A stretch of 38,904 bases of DNA. Origin: Polyangia bacterium. GTDB lineage: Bacteria; Myxococcota_A; Polyangia; Polyangiales; Sandaracinaceae. Location: positions 1 to 38,904 of the forward strand of contig JAUHXR010000051.1 of NCBI GenBank assembly GCA_030426845.1, given 5' to 3'. Shown here one piece after another: positions 1 to 7,509 of the stretch. A model generated the notes under the pieces. The model had not been told where the DNA came from and made no database searches. It was given only the letters and a program-made list of their open reading frames with translations. Position numbers and translations under genes: made by a program. Position 1 is the first letter of the stretch. Each line of letters opens with the position of its first letter.

Positions 1-1
1 C

Positions 2-562
2 TCGGCCGCGCGGGAGAACCACATCACGCGCGTCCTCCAGCAGGGCTTCGCGCCGATCTTCCCCGAGGACGTGATGTCGCTGACCCACGCGGGCCGCATC
101 GCGGCCGAGCAGCGCGGCGCCGCGATCGCGCAGCCCGTGTTCGACGTCAGCTACGTGATCCGGCCGAGCGGCTCCGTCTACACGAGCGACACCTCGAGCC
201 GAGGCTTCGTCGGCATCCACGTCGACTTCGAGATCGTCATGCGCATCCCCGACTCGGCCGAGAGCTGGTCGCTCCAGGTCCCCGTCGAGCCGCCCGAGCA
301 CTTCACCGTCACGAGCAGCTACGGCGACCCCGGCGGCGACAGCGCGTACCGCGACGGCCTCGTCTACAGCGTCATGGCGGACCGCGCCTTCGACAACCTC
401 GGCAGTCAGCTCAGCTTGCGATTCTTCCGGCTGGGGTCGCCCGCGTACCAGCGGGCCCAGCGGGCGGCGGAGCGCGACCAGGTCGGCTCGCAGACCCCGA
501 GCCCGGGGGGTATCCCGGGCCTGCCGCCGGGGCTGCTCGACAACCTCGGCGGCACCTACTGA
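2..562 (+). CDS. 3' part of an unknown protein (5' end outside window)
   Basis: The reading frame is open from base 2 to a TGA at 560-562, so this is probably the C-terminal 186 residues of a gene that begins upstream. A GTG at 71 and an ATG at 74 could serve as starts, but neither has a convincing ribosome binding site and coding character continues upstream. The visible protein has alternating hydrophobic and polar stretches suggestive of a beta-rich fold (about residues 45-115 of the visible part), then a charged segment rich in Arg and Gln. It ends in a Gly/Pro-rich tail (PGGIPGLPPGLLDNLGG). No membrane segment or recognisable motif is seen. Function unknown. The next gene starts 35 bases after the stop behind its own promoter-like motif. 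Confidence 0.6.
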   Translation, partial: SAARENHITRVLQQGFAPIFPEDVMSLTHAGRIAAEQRGAAIAQPVFDVSYVIRPSGSVYTSDTSSRGFVGIHVDFEIVMRIPDSAESWSLQVPVEPPEHFTVTSSYGDPGGDSAYRDGLVYSVMADRAFDNLGSQLSLRFFRLGSPAYQRAQRAAERDQVGSQTPSPGGIPGLPPGLLDNLGGTY

Positions 563-582
563 TCCCGCCCGCGCCGGGGGGC

Positions 583-591
583 TGCTACCTT
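583..591 (+). promoter_or_regulatory. Extended -10 promoter motif, nearly leaderless
   Basis: TGC TACCTT matches the extended -10 form TGn-TAnnnT. It ends 6 nt before the GTG at 598, so a transcript would begin at or next to the start codon. The same TGCTA word precedes four other genes in this window. No -35 element is apparent. Confidence 0.45.
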
Positions 592-597
592 CACCGC

Positions 598-765
598 GTG
601 GGCGAGCGCTTCGGGGCCAAGGGCGCGTTCCTCGGCGCGATCGCGCACGCAGCCCGCGCCGCGCTCGGTCTCGACCGGGTGCGCGCTCTGTTGCGGGCGC
701 CAGACACGCGGGGCGAGCCCGTTTGGCTCGAGCTGCGCTTCGACGCGCGGGGGGAGCTCGCTTGA
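598..765 (+). CDS. Small unknown protein (55 aa)
   Basis: A GTG-started 55-codon ORF lies directly behind the TGCTACCTT motif. It overlaps the next gene by 4 nt (TTGA, with the TGA at 763-765). The product is basic and Ala/Leu/Arg-rich. A helical stretch with Ala, Leu and Arg (about residues 11-34) is followed by a short segment VWLELRFDARGEL, which looks like a beta hairpin. No family is recognised. Evidence that it is real is its promoter position and its coupling to the gene behind it; an antisense frame also reads open here, so a regulatory leader is an alternative. Confidence 0.45.
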   Translation: MGERFGAKGAFLGAIAHAARAALGLDRVRALLRAPDTRGEPVWLELRFDARGELA

Positions 766-1349
766 GCGCCGAGCCGCCCGCCACCCCGCGCGCCGTCTAC
801 GCGGCCATCGGGTGCGGCGCGCTGCTGCTGCTCGGGCTCGTGGTCGTCCCGTTCGGGGTCGCGCTCGCGACGCTCGACGACCCGACGCCCGAGACGCGCC
901 CCCCTGTCGATCGCCCGGTCGACCCCGCGCTCGCGCCGCCCCCCACGCCCGCTCCCGGCCCCGCGCCCGGCCCCGCGCCCGCCGGGGACGCGCGCCGCGT
1001 CGAGGTCGTCGTCACGGAGTCGCAGGGGCTCGGTCGCGTGCCCGCGGGGACCGCCTGCACGATGGACGTCGAGCGCCACGACCGACCGGACGGCTCGTTC
1101 GTCTGCCGGACCGATCTCACCTGCGACGGGGTGCCGCTCTACGGCGGCGCGGACTCCGGCTACTTCGACTGCACGCTCTACCAGGGCTCCCCGCGCCACG
1201 TGGCGGGCGAAGACCGGCAGACGAGCCGTCAGGACGCCGACCCGGCGTTTCGCGTGGACACGATCCGCGGCGAGCTGGAGCTCTCCGACGACGCGACCGG
1301 TCGGCTCGGCGCCTTCGTCGTGCGCGGCCGCGTCACCCGCGTCGAGTGA
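762..1349 (+). CDS. Membrane-anchored protein of unknown function
   Basis: I chose the TTG at 762 because it overlaps the preceding stop (TTGA) and follows a purine-rich GGGGGAG about 5 nt upstream. The alternative TTG at 723 would cut into the 55-aa ORF. The product is 195 aa. A short cytoplasmic N-terminus is followed by one strongly hydrophobic segment (about residues 12-35, including GALLLLGLVVVPFGVALATL), then a Pro/Ala-rich linker with PAPGPAPG repeats (about 45-68). The C-terminal extracytoplasmic domain has four Cys (TACTMD, FVCRTDLTC, YFDCTLY), which could form two disulfides if exported. No family recognised. The gene is convergent with the next one, 25 bases away. Confidence 0.6.
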   Translation: MSAEPPATPRAVYAAIGCGALLLLGLVVVPFGVALATLDDPTPETRPPVDRPVDPALAPPPTPAPGPAPGPAPAGDARRVEVVVTESQGLGRVPAGTACTMDVERHDRPDGSFVCRTDLTCDGVPLYGGADSGYFDCTLYQGSPRHVAGEDRQTSRQDADPAFRVDTIRGELELSDDATGRLGAFVVRGRVTRVE

Positions 1350-1374
1350 ACGGGGCCGCGCGCCGCGAGGGCGC

Positions 1375-2037
1375 TCAGCCGGCCCAGCCGACGTAGATGT
1401 CGACCGCGAGGTAGGGGCTGCCGAAGTCCTCGCTCTCCTGGCCGTCGATCTCGGAGAGGTTGACCGTCTCGTACTGGCCGCCGATGCCCAGGCGGAGGTG
1501 GAAGTTGTCGAACAGCCACCCGTAGCCGAGGGTCATCCGCCCGCCGAGCATGTAGCCGTCGCGCGAGCCGATGTCGTCCTCGCGGAACACGTAGCCGGCG
1601 CGGAAGCCGGGCGACAGGTAGGCGCCCTCGAAGCCGCTCGCCGCGAAGTACCAGAACACCCGCACCTCGCCGCCGAAGCCGTAGGTGCCGCGCGCGTCCT
1701 CCTGGTACCAGGGCGAGTAGAACTGCGCCGCGATGTGGAACGAGAGGACCTGCTCGACGAGGTGCTCGAAGCCGACGCCGATCACGCCGAGGCTGAGGTC
1801 GCCGACGAAGGAGCTCGACGGCCCGACCGGATCCGGCAGGGCCGGCTCCTCCTCGGACTCCTCGGCCGCCTCCTCGATGGTCTCGGGGGCCGCCTCTCCC
1901 TCGTCGGACTCGGCGTCGCCGCTCGGCGAGTCGAGGCCGACCTCGGAGGTCTCCTCCTCCTCCTCCTGCGCCGCGCAGGGGACAGCCAGGCCGAGGGTCA
2001 GGGCGAGGACGAGGATCGCGGGGGTCGTCTGACGCAT
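1375..2037 (-). CDS. Acidic-linker outer-membrane beta-barrel candidate
   Basis: 220 aa starting at ATG 2037. A signal peptide occupies residues 1-23, with cleavage predicted after PCAA. A very acidic, low-complexity linker follows (about 24-69, mostly Glu, Asp, Ser and Pro). From about residue 75 there are alternating aromatic/glycine strands such as GTYGFGGEVRVFWYF and GYMLGGRMTLGYGW, and the chain ends in VDIYVGWAG. This fits a small outer-membrane barrel of the kind found in many predicted myxobacterial envelope proteins. No specific substrate can be assigned. The gene stands alone between convergent and co-oriented neighbours. Confidence 0.65.
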   Translation of the reverse strand: MRQTTPAILVLALTLGLAVPCAAQEEEEETSEVGLDSPSGDAESDEGEAAPETIEEAAEESEEEPALPDPVGPSSSFVGDLSLGVIGVGFEHLVEQVLSFHIAAQFYSPWYQEDARGTYGFGGEVRVFWYFAASGFEGAYLSPGFRAGYVFREDDIGSRDGYMLGGRMTLGYGWLFDNFHLRLGIGGQYETVNLSEIDGQESEDFGSPYLAVDIYVGWAG

Positions 2038-2121
2038 CGCCCTGCCATGAACCCAGACCGGCCCCGACGCAAGTCGCTCGGGGCCCCCGCGCGAGGGGCG
2101 CTCGACCCGGCGGCGCGCCCG

Positions 2122-2697
2122 TCAGGACCCGTAGCGGGCGACGATCGCCTCCACTCGGTCGCGGAACCCCGGCTCGTGGTGGCGGGCGAACTCCTTCCAG
2201 GTGGTGAAGGTGCTCGGGTCCTCGACCCGATCGACGAACAGGCGGCCGTCGAGGTGGTCGCACTCGTGCTGGTAGGTCCCGGCGGTGATGCCGCGCGCCA
2301 CGAAGTCGAGCCGGTGGCCGTCGCGGTCGAGGGCCTCGACCCGCAGCTCGGCGAAGCGCGGAACGACCCCGCGCAGATCGGGGACGCTGAGGCAGCCCTC
2401 GTAGTTGTCGAAGCGCTCGTCCCCGATCGGCGTGAGGACCGGGTTCACGAGCACGGTGAGCGGGATGTTGGGCTTGTACGGGTAGCGCGGGTTGTCCTTC
2501 ACCTCGAGCGCGCAGATCCGCAGCGGCGTGTACACCTGCGGCGCGGCGAGGCCGGCCCCGTTGGCGTCGCGCATCGTCTCGATGAGGTCGTCGATGAACC
2601 CCTGCACCTCGGCCCCCCCGAGCTCCTCGGGGGTCACCTCGCGCGCGCGCTGGCGCAGGATGGGGTGCCCGATCTGAGCGATCTTGCGGATGGTCAC
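2122..2697 (-). CDS. def: Peptide deformylase
   Basis: Peptide deformylase removes the formyl group from the N-terminal methionine of nascent proteins in the cytoplasm. All three family motifs are present: GAGLAAPQ (residues 47-54), EGCLS (100-104, with metal ligand Cys102) and HECDH (144-148, with His144, His148 and catalytic Glu145). The start is GTG 2697: GAGGAGG lies 7 nt before it, and it overlaps the upstream stop as GTGA. The alternative GTG at 2703 has only 1 nt between the Shine-Dalgarno and the start. The product is 191 aa, slightly longer than typical bacterial enzymes (about 165-190). It is translationally coupled to the Xaa-Pro aminopeptidase gene, another enzyme acting at protein N-termini. 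Confidence 0.95.
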   Translation of the reverse strand: MTIRKIAQIGHPILRQRAREVTPEELGGAEVQGFIDDLIETMRDANGAGLAAPQVYTPLRICALEVKDNPRYPYKPNIPLTVLVNPVLTPIGDERFDNYEGCLSVPDLRGVVPRFAELRVEALDRDGHRLDFVARGITAGTYQHECDHLDGRLFVDRVEDPSTFTTWKEFARHHEPGFRDRVEAIVARYGS

Positions 2698-4061
2698 GCG
2701 CACGCCTCCTCGACCGCGGCGGCGGTCTTCGGGATGGCCGCGGTGAGCACGTCGGCGCCGTCGGCGGTGACCACGATGTCGTCCTCGATGCGGATGCCGC
2801 GGACGTCGGCGAACTTCGCGAGGGTCGCGCGGTCGAGCCGGTCACCGGCCACCGCGGTGCGGGCCTCGTCGCCGAGGATCGCCGGGACCTGGTAGAAGCC
2901 GGGCTCGATCGTCACCGCCATCCGCTCGACCAGATCGCGGTCGAGGCGCAGGTAGCTGAGCCCGAACTGGGCGCTGCGGCGGCGCCCCGGCGCGTAGCCC
3001 GCGCGGTCGCCGAGGTCCTCCATGTCGTGGACGTCGAGGCCGAGCAGGTGCCCCACCCCGTGCGGGAAGAACAGCGCGTGCACGCCGTCGGCCACCAGCT
3101 CGTCCACGTCCCCCGACAGGATGCCGAGCTCGACGAGACCGACGGTGAGCCCGCGCGCGGCCGCGAGGTGCACGTCCCGGTAGCGGACCCCCGGGCGCAC
3201 CGCGTCGATCGCCGCGCGCTGCGACGCGAGGACCACGTCGTAGATCGCCCGTTGTGTCGGGCTGAACGCGCCGGAGACCGGCCAGGTGCGCGTGACGTCG
3301 CCCGCCCAGCCGCCCTCGCTCTCGGCCCCCACGTCGGCGAGGAGCAGATCGCCCGCCGCGAGCTCGTGGTGGTAGACGTTGTTGTGCAGCACCTCGCCGT
3401 GGACGGTGACGATCGGCGTGTAGGCCATCGCCATCCCGCGCTCCATCGCGGCGTGCTCCATCGCGGCGCGGACGACGTGCTCACGGACGCCAGGGCGCGA
3501 GGCGCGCATCCCCGCGAGGTGCGCGGCCGTCGTCCCCTCGGCCGCCGCGCGCAGCTCCGCGAGCGCGGCGTCGTCGTGGACGAGGCGCAGCGCGATCATC
3601 GCGTCGGCCAGCGCCTCGTCGCGCGGCGCGAGGGCGTCGAGGGCCCGGCCGAGGAGCTTCTTCTGGGTGACGCGCGTCGGCAGATCGACGGCGGGGAGCG
3701 TCGCCGCCTCGAGGCCCGCCACGCGCGCGGGCAGCGCGTCGAGCGGCTCGACCGCGCAGCCCGTCGCCTCGGCGAGCGCGGCCGGCCCCGGGGACGGCCC
3801 GTCCCAGAGCTCGTCGGCGGCGGTGTGCGGCGCCGCGAAGATCGTCGCCTCGGCGCCGTCGAGCAGCAGCGCCGCGTTCGGGATCGCCACCCCGGTCAGG
3901 TAGAGGAAATGGCTCGACGCGCGGAACGGGTACGTCGTGGCCGGGTAGTTGCGCGGGCGGGGAGCGCCGGCCATCAGGAGCGCGGGCGCGCCGCCGAGCT
4001 TGCCCGCGAGCCGCTCACGGCGGGCCCGCAGGGCGTCGGTGTTGAGGTTCGACAGCGTCAT
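2694..4061 (-). CDS. pepP: Xaa-Pro aminopeptidase (M24B family)
   Basis: Aminopeptidase P releases the N-terminal residue from peptides with Pro in position two, using a dinuclear metal centre. The 455-aa protein has an N-terminal creatinase/AMP_N domain (about 1-165, with FRASSHFLYLTG) and a C-terminal pita-bread catalytic domain. The five metal ligands are visible: Asp243 (LADVGAE), Asp255 (GDVTRTW), His338 (HGVGHLLGLDVHD), Glu386 (IEPGFY) and Glu426 (RIEDDIVV). Start is ATG 4061. The stop overlaps the def start by 4 nt, so the two are probably co-expressed. It is divergent from the kinase gene at 4158, with 96 bases between. Confidence 0.92.
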   Translation of the reverse strand: MTLSNLNTDALRARRERLAGKLGGAPALLMAGAPRPRNYPATTYPFRASSHFLYLTGVAIPNAALLLDGAEATIFAAPHTAADELWDGPSPGPAALAEATGCAVEPLDALPARVAGLEAATLPAVDLPTRVTQKKLLGRALDALAPRDEALADAMIALRLVHDDAALAELRAAAEGTTAAHLAGMRASRPGVREHVVRAAMEHAAMERGMAMAYTPIVTVHGEVLHNNVYHHELAAGDLLLADVGAESEGGWAGDVTRTWPVSGAFSPTQRAIYDVVLASQRAAIDAVRPGVRYRDVHLAAARGLTVGLVELGILSGDVDELVADGVHALFFPHGVGHLLGLDVHDMEDLGDRAGYAPGRRRSAQFGLSYLRLDRDLVERMAVTIEPGFYQVPAILGDEARTAVAGDRLDRATLAKFADVRGIRIEDDIVVTADGADVLTAAIPKTAAAVEEACA

Positions 4062-4137
4062 GCTCGGACTCGAGCATCTCGCGCGCGCCGCGGCAAGTGC
4101 GCGCCGGTGAACCGCGCGGAGTGCGCGACCGTCAGGC

Positions 4138-4146
4138 TGCTATCCT
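4138..4146 (+). promoter_or_regulatory. Extended -10 promoter motif of the kinase gene
   Basis: TGC TATCCT fits TGn-TAnnnT well and ends 11 nt before ATG 4158. No good -35 hexamer is seen at 17-nt spacing, as expected for an extended -10 promoter. It lies in the 96-base divergent region shared with pepP. Confidence 0.5.
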
Positions 4147-4157
4147 TGGCGCCGCGC

Positions 4158-5828
4158 ATGGACGTCGTGAACAGCCACCCGGACGGGGTCGACCCGCTCA
4201 TCGGGCAGATCCTCGACGAGCGCTACCGCATCGAGGCGCTGCTCGGCGAGGGCGGGATCGGGCGCGTGTACAAGGCGCGCCACGCGACGCTGGGCAAGCT
4301 CGTCGCGCTCAAGGTGCTGCTCACCCGCTACGAGAACATCCCGGTGCTCAAGCAGCGGTTCCAGCGCGAGGCGGAGGCGCTCGCCGCGCTCAGCCACCCG
4401 AACATCGTGACCGTCACGGACTACGGCGTCTCGGGGACGATGGCCTACATCGTCATGGAGCTGCTCGAGGGCGAGGACCTCAACACGATCCTCGATCGCG
4501 GCGAGTCGCTCCCGCCGCGCCAGGCGCTCTCGATCGTCCGGCAGATGCTGCGCGCGCTCGCCTACGCCCACGAGCAAGGGCTCGTGCACCGTGACCTCAA
4601 GCCCCACAACGTCTTCGTGCGCTCGCTCGGCGGCGGCGACGTGCACGTCGAGGTCCTCGACTTCGGCCTCGCGCGCTTCGTGACCGACGCCTACAAGGAC
4701 GCGCCCAAGCTCACGGCGCAAGGTGCGTTGCTTGGCACGCCGGCCTATATGGCGCCCGAGCAGGCGCGTGGCGAGGAGGCGGACGCCCGGGCCGACGTCT
4801 ACGCGGCCGGCTGCGTGCTGTTCGAGGCGCTCACCGGGCGGCGGGTCTTCGAGGCGCGCGACCCGGGCGAGATCCTGCGCTCGCACCTGCTGAGCCCGCC
4901 GCCCAAGCTCACCCAGGCGGACCCCGGGCTCGAGGTCACGCCGGAGCTCGAGGCGCTGGTCGCGCGGGCGCTCGAGAAGGCCAAGGAGGCGCGGTTCGCG
5001 GACGCGGGCGCGATGCTCGAGGCGCTCAACGCGCTCGGCGAGGAGCCCGCGCGCCGCGTGGACGCGCGCCCCACGGCCCCTCGCCCGATGTCCGGCGTCG
5101 CGCCCACCCAGGCGCCGCGCACCGCCGCGACGGCCATCGCCTCGCCCTCGGCGCGCCAGCGGGCGAGCGGCGGCGCCGACGACGTGGTCATCCCGCAGCG
5201 GCGCACCCCGATGCTGCTGGCGGCGGGCTGCGGCGCGATCCTGTTGATGGGCGTCGGCGCGGGCGCGGTCTACTACGTCGCTGGCCCCCCCTCGGAGGAC
5301 CCGGCCCCGCCGCCTCCGCCCGCACAGCCCGAGATCCCGCCGCCGCCCGCGCCCACCCACCCCGCGGAGCCGACCGCCCCGGCGGCCGTCGACCCGTTCA
5401 GCCAGGAGGACGTGCCGCAGCTCCTGCAGGACATCTACGAAGTCATCGAGTCGCGCGGCGGCGGCGCGGTGACGCGTCGTCAGCAATCGTCGTTGACCTC
5501 GTTCCAGGCGGACAACCCCGGCGACCCGCGGCCCCACGTGCTCCTCGGCCACATCCACGTGGACGGCGGGCGCTACGAGCTCGGGCTGCGGGAGTACGAG
5601 GCCGCGGTCGATCGAGACGCGCGCGTCCGCGGCGATCCGCTCATGCTCCCGCGCGCGCTGCGGCTGGCGCGTCAGGAGGCGACCGCCGAGGCGGCCGCGG
5701 CCTTCGTGACCGAGACGTGGGGCCCGGACGCGCGCGGCGCGCTCGAGGCCGCGCTCGAAGAGCGGATGCCGCGGGCCGAGCGGGAGCGGCTCGAGGCGCT
5801 CGCGGGGGCGCTCGGCGCGCCCGAGTAG
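4158..5828 (+). CDS. Transmembrane eukaryotic-type Ser/Thr protein kinase
   Basis: 556 aa. The frame is open far upstream, but ATG 4158 is the sensible start because the promoter motif lies just before it and the kinase domain begins at residue 23. The PknB-like domain (about 23-290) has a Gly-rich loop GEGGIGRVYKA, Lys52 (ALKVLL), HRDLKPHN (144-151, catalytic Asp146), DFG (168-170) and GTPAYMAPE (193-201). The HRD arginine is present, so an RD kinase regulated at the activation loop is expected. A Pro/Ala/Ser-rich juxtamembrane segment (about 295-348) is followed by one membrane helix (about 351-375). A Pro-rich stalk (379-408) and a helical, TPR-like extracytoplasmic domain follow. The signal sensed is unknown. 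Confidence 0.93.
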   Translation: MDVVNSHPDGVDPLIGQILDERYRIEALLGEGGIGRVYKARHATLGKLVALKVLLTRYENIPVLKQRFQREAEALAALSHPNIVTVTDYGVSGTMAYIVMELLEGEDLNTILDRGESLPPRQALSIVRQMLRALAYAHEQGLVHRDLKPHNVFVRSLGGGDVHVEVLDFGLARFVTDAYKDAPKLTAQGALLGTPAYMAPEQARGEEADARADVYAAGCVLFEALTGRRVFEARDPGEILRSHLLSPPPKLTQADPGLEVTPELEALVARALEKAKEARFADAGAMLEALNALGEEPARRVDARPTAPRPMSGVAPTQAPRTAATAIASPSARQRASGGADDVVIPQRRTPMLLAAGCGAILLMGVGAGAVYYVAGPPSEDPAPPPPPAQPEIPPPPAPTHPAEPTAPAAVDPFSQEDVPQLLQDIYEVIESRGGGAVTRRQQSSLTSFQADNPGDPRPHVLLGHIHVDGGRYELGLREYEAAVDRDARVRGDPLMLPRALRLARQEATAEAAAAFVTETWGPDARGALEAALEERMPRAERERLEALAGALGAPE

Positions 5829-5839
5829 GCGCCCTACTC
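5823..5839. other. Palindrome spanning two facing stop codons
   Basis: GAGTAGGCGCCCTACTC forms a 7-bp stem with a 3-nt loop. It contains the TAG of the kinase gene and the TAG of the facing lipoprotein gene; both proteins end Pro-Glu. It has no T-tract on either strand, so it is at most a weak bidirectional terminator. Confidence 0.3.
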
Positions 5840-6445
5840 CGGCTCGCCGTCGCGGCGCTCGACGTAGTAGGCGACCAGGAGCGGCAGCGCGTGCTCCCCG
5901 ATGGTGCGCTCGCCGACCACCCAGCCGTCGATCGTCGCGATCGCTCCGCCGTCGTGGGGGAGGAGCGGCGGGATGGGGCAGAGGACGTAGACCGGGTCGA
6001 GCCAGCGATCGCCGTCCTGGCGGGTGTGGAGCGCGAGGATCCAGAGGCGCGGCCCCGCGGAGCGCACGAGGCCGACCCGCCCGGTGAACGACACCCGCTC
6101 GCGGGCGTGGGCGTCCGCGTCCACGCGCAGCTCCGCGTAGCTCGGCGCCGGCTGAGCCCGGCGCGTCGCGAGGGTCTGCGCTCGGAGGGCGCGTGGGAGC
6201 TGGTAGAGCCCGGCCGCCTCGCGCCGCGCCCCGTGGATCTGCTCTGGGGGCACGTGCAGGCGGAGCGCCTCGCCCGCGGCCTCCTCGTCCGCCTGCCGCT
6301 CGTCCGCCTGCCGCTCGTCCGCCTGCTCGCCGGGCGCCGGCTCACCCGCGACCGGCCCGGGCTCCGGCTCGACGGGCGGCGCCGGGTCGCCGCAGGCCCC
6401 CAGCAGCGGGAGGAGCAGGAGAGCGCCGATCGGCCGGAGCGTCAC
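5834..6445 (-). CDS. Lipoprotein of unknown function with pentapeptide-repeat linker
   Basis: 203 aa from GTG 6445, which overlaps the upstream stop as GTGA. A lipoprotein signal peptide ends at LGAC (Cys18). A low-complexity linker follows (about 19-58), rich in Pro, Glu and Ala and including the repeated unit ADERQ. The globular part (about 65-203) has motifs VSFTGRVGLVRSAGPRLWILAL and IDGWVVGERTIGEHALPLLVAYYV, suggestive of an OB-like or other beta domain. I do not recognise the family. It is the last gene of a four-gene overlapping operon with another lipoprotein and two FadL-like barrels, so an envelope role linked to those barrels is likely. Confidence 0.75.
   Translation of the reverse strand: MTLRPIGALLLLPLLGACGDPAPPVEPEPGPVAGEPAPGEQADERQADERQADEEAAGEALRLHVPPEQIHGARREAAGLYQLPRALRAQTLATRRAQPAPSYAELRVDADAHARERVSFTGRVGLVRSAGPRLWILALHTRQDGDRWLDPVYVLCPIPPLLPHDGGAIATIDGWVVGERTIGEHALPLLVAYYVERRDGEPE
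6284..6328. repeat. 15-nt tandem repeat, three copies
   Basis: Unit CTCGTCCGCCTGCCG at 6284, 6299 and 6314 (the last copy diverges at its end). On the minus strand it encodes ADERQ repeats in the lipoprotein linker. Confidence 0.8.
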
Positions 6446-7509
6446 ATCGACTCGTCGACGGGCGGCGCGAAGCTCTCACCCGCGGGCGCCACCGCGACGG
6501 TCACCGCCCGCGTCTGAAACCCGCGGCTCACGAAGGGGAGATTCGCGTACAGAAACGTCACCCGGTCGTCCACGAGGTAGGGCGCCGGGAAACGCACGTC
6601 GCCTTGCTCCATGACGGGCCGCGGGAACCGGTCGAAGGCGAGCCCGTCCTCCGAGCCGAGGAGGTAGGCGAGGCGCGTCCCGTCGTCGCGCACCGACTCC
6701 ACGTAGAGCCGCACGAGCACCCGCCCGGCCCGCGTCTCCACCCGCACCGCGCCGGGGTTCGCGAGCCGCAGCTCGCCCGAGTCGTCGGTCTCGTCCTCGC
6801 CCTCGACGGTGAGGCCGTCGACCCGGGTGAAGCTCAGGCCGTCCTCGCTCCGCGCGACCCCGATCCCGTCGCCGGCGTCGAAGTACATCCAGAACGCGTC
6901 GTCGGGGCCGACCACGACGGTCGGTCGCCGGGGCGCGGCCCCTCCGTCGGGGCCGAGGACCGGCCCCGGCTCGCGGGTGAACGCCCCGTCGAGGGACGGC
7001 GCGCGGGCCACCCCGATGCCACCCTCCGCCGCGTAGTAGAGCAGCGCGCCGCCGCCCGGCAGGGCGATCGCCCAGGGATCGAAGACCGCGGCCCCCTCCC
7101 ACGGCTCGCTCGCGGCGAGGATCCTCGGCCCAGCGTCGAACGCCCCGACGCCTTCGTCGCGCAGCGCCGCGCGGTGGATCTCGCGGGGCCCGAACGCGGG
7201 CTGGTAGACCTCCTGCTCCGGGTGGTCGTCCGGCGGGGTCGCCTCCTCGTCGACCAGATCCTGGTGCGTGTAGAAGAGGTGATCGCCCGCGCGCATGGCG
7301 CTCTCGATCGCCACGCCGCGCAGCGCCATCGCCCGCCCGGGGAGCGAGCCCACGATGCCCGTCTCCTCGATCGACAGCAGCCGGAACACGCCGCTGCCCC
7401 CGTGCGGCAGGCCGTCGGGCGTGCCTCCCGGGTCGCCGATCACGGAGCAGCCGAGCGCGACCCCGCTCGCGAGGACGACGCAGCCGACGAGCGCGAGGCG
7501 GCGGCTCAC
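6442..7509 (-). CDS. Probable lipoprotein with beta-propeller-like repeats
   Basis: 355 aa from GTG 7509, which overlaps the upstream stop as GTGA. The signal peptide is followed by ALGC (Cys21), a near-canonical lipobox, so lipidation is likely but not certain. The mature protein has recurring segments of the type found in glycoside-hydrolase and sialidase-like propellers: ALLYYAAEGGIGVARAPSLD, FWMYFDAGDGIGVARSEDG, AYLLGSEDGLAFDRF and VTFLYANLPF. These pair a beta strand with a following SxDG turn, about 60-70 residues apart. Catalytic residues cannot be assigned, so an enzymatic role is not claimed. It is the third gene of the FadL/lipoprotein operon. Sugar binding or a structural surface role are both possible. 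Confidence 0.7.
   Translation of the reverse strand: MSRRLALVGCVVLASGVALGCSVIGDPGGTPDGLPHGGSGVFRLLSIEETGIVGSLPGRAMALRGVAIESAMRAGDHLFYTHQDLVDEEATPPDDHPEQEVYQPAFGPREIHRAALRDEGVGAFDAGPRILAASEPWEGAAVFDPWAIALPGGGALLYYAAEGGIGVARAPSLDGAFTREPGPVLGPDGGAAPRRPTVVVGPDDAFWMYFDAGDGIGVARSEDGLSFTRVDGLTVEGEDETDDSGELRLANPGAVRVETRAGRVLVRLYVESVRDDGTRLAYLLGSEDGLAFDRFPRPVMEQGDVRFPAPYLVDDRVTFLYANLPFVSRGFQTRAVTVAVAPAGESFAPPVDESM

Noticed and set aside
3027-4157. Upstream extension of the kinase at 4158
   Set aside because: It overlaps pepP on the other strand and is Arg-rich; the promoter motif and kinase domain position favour ATG 4158.
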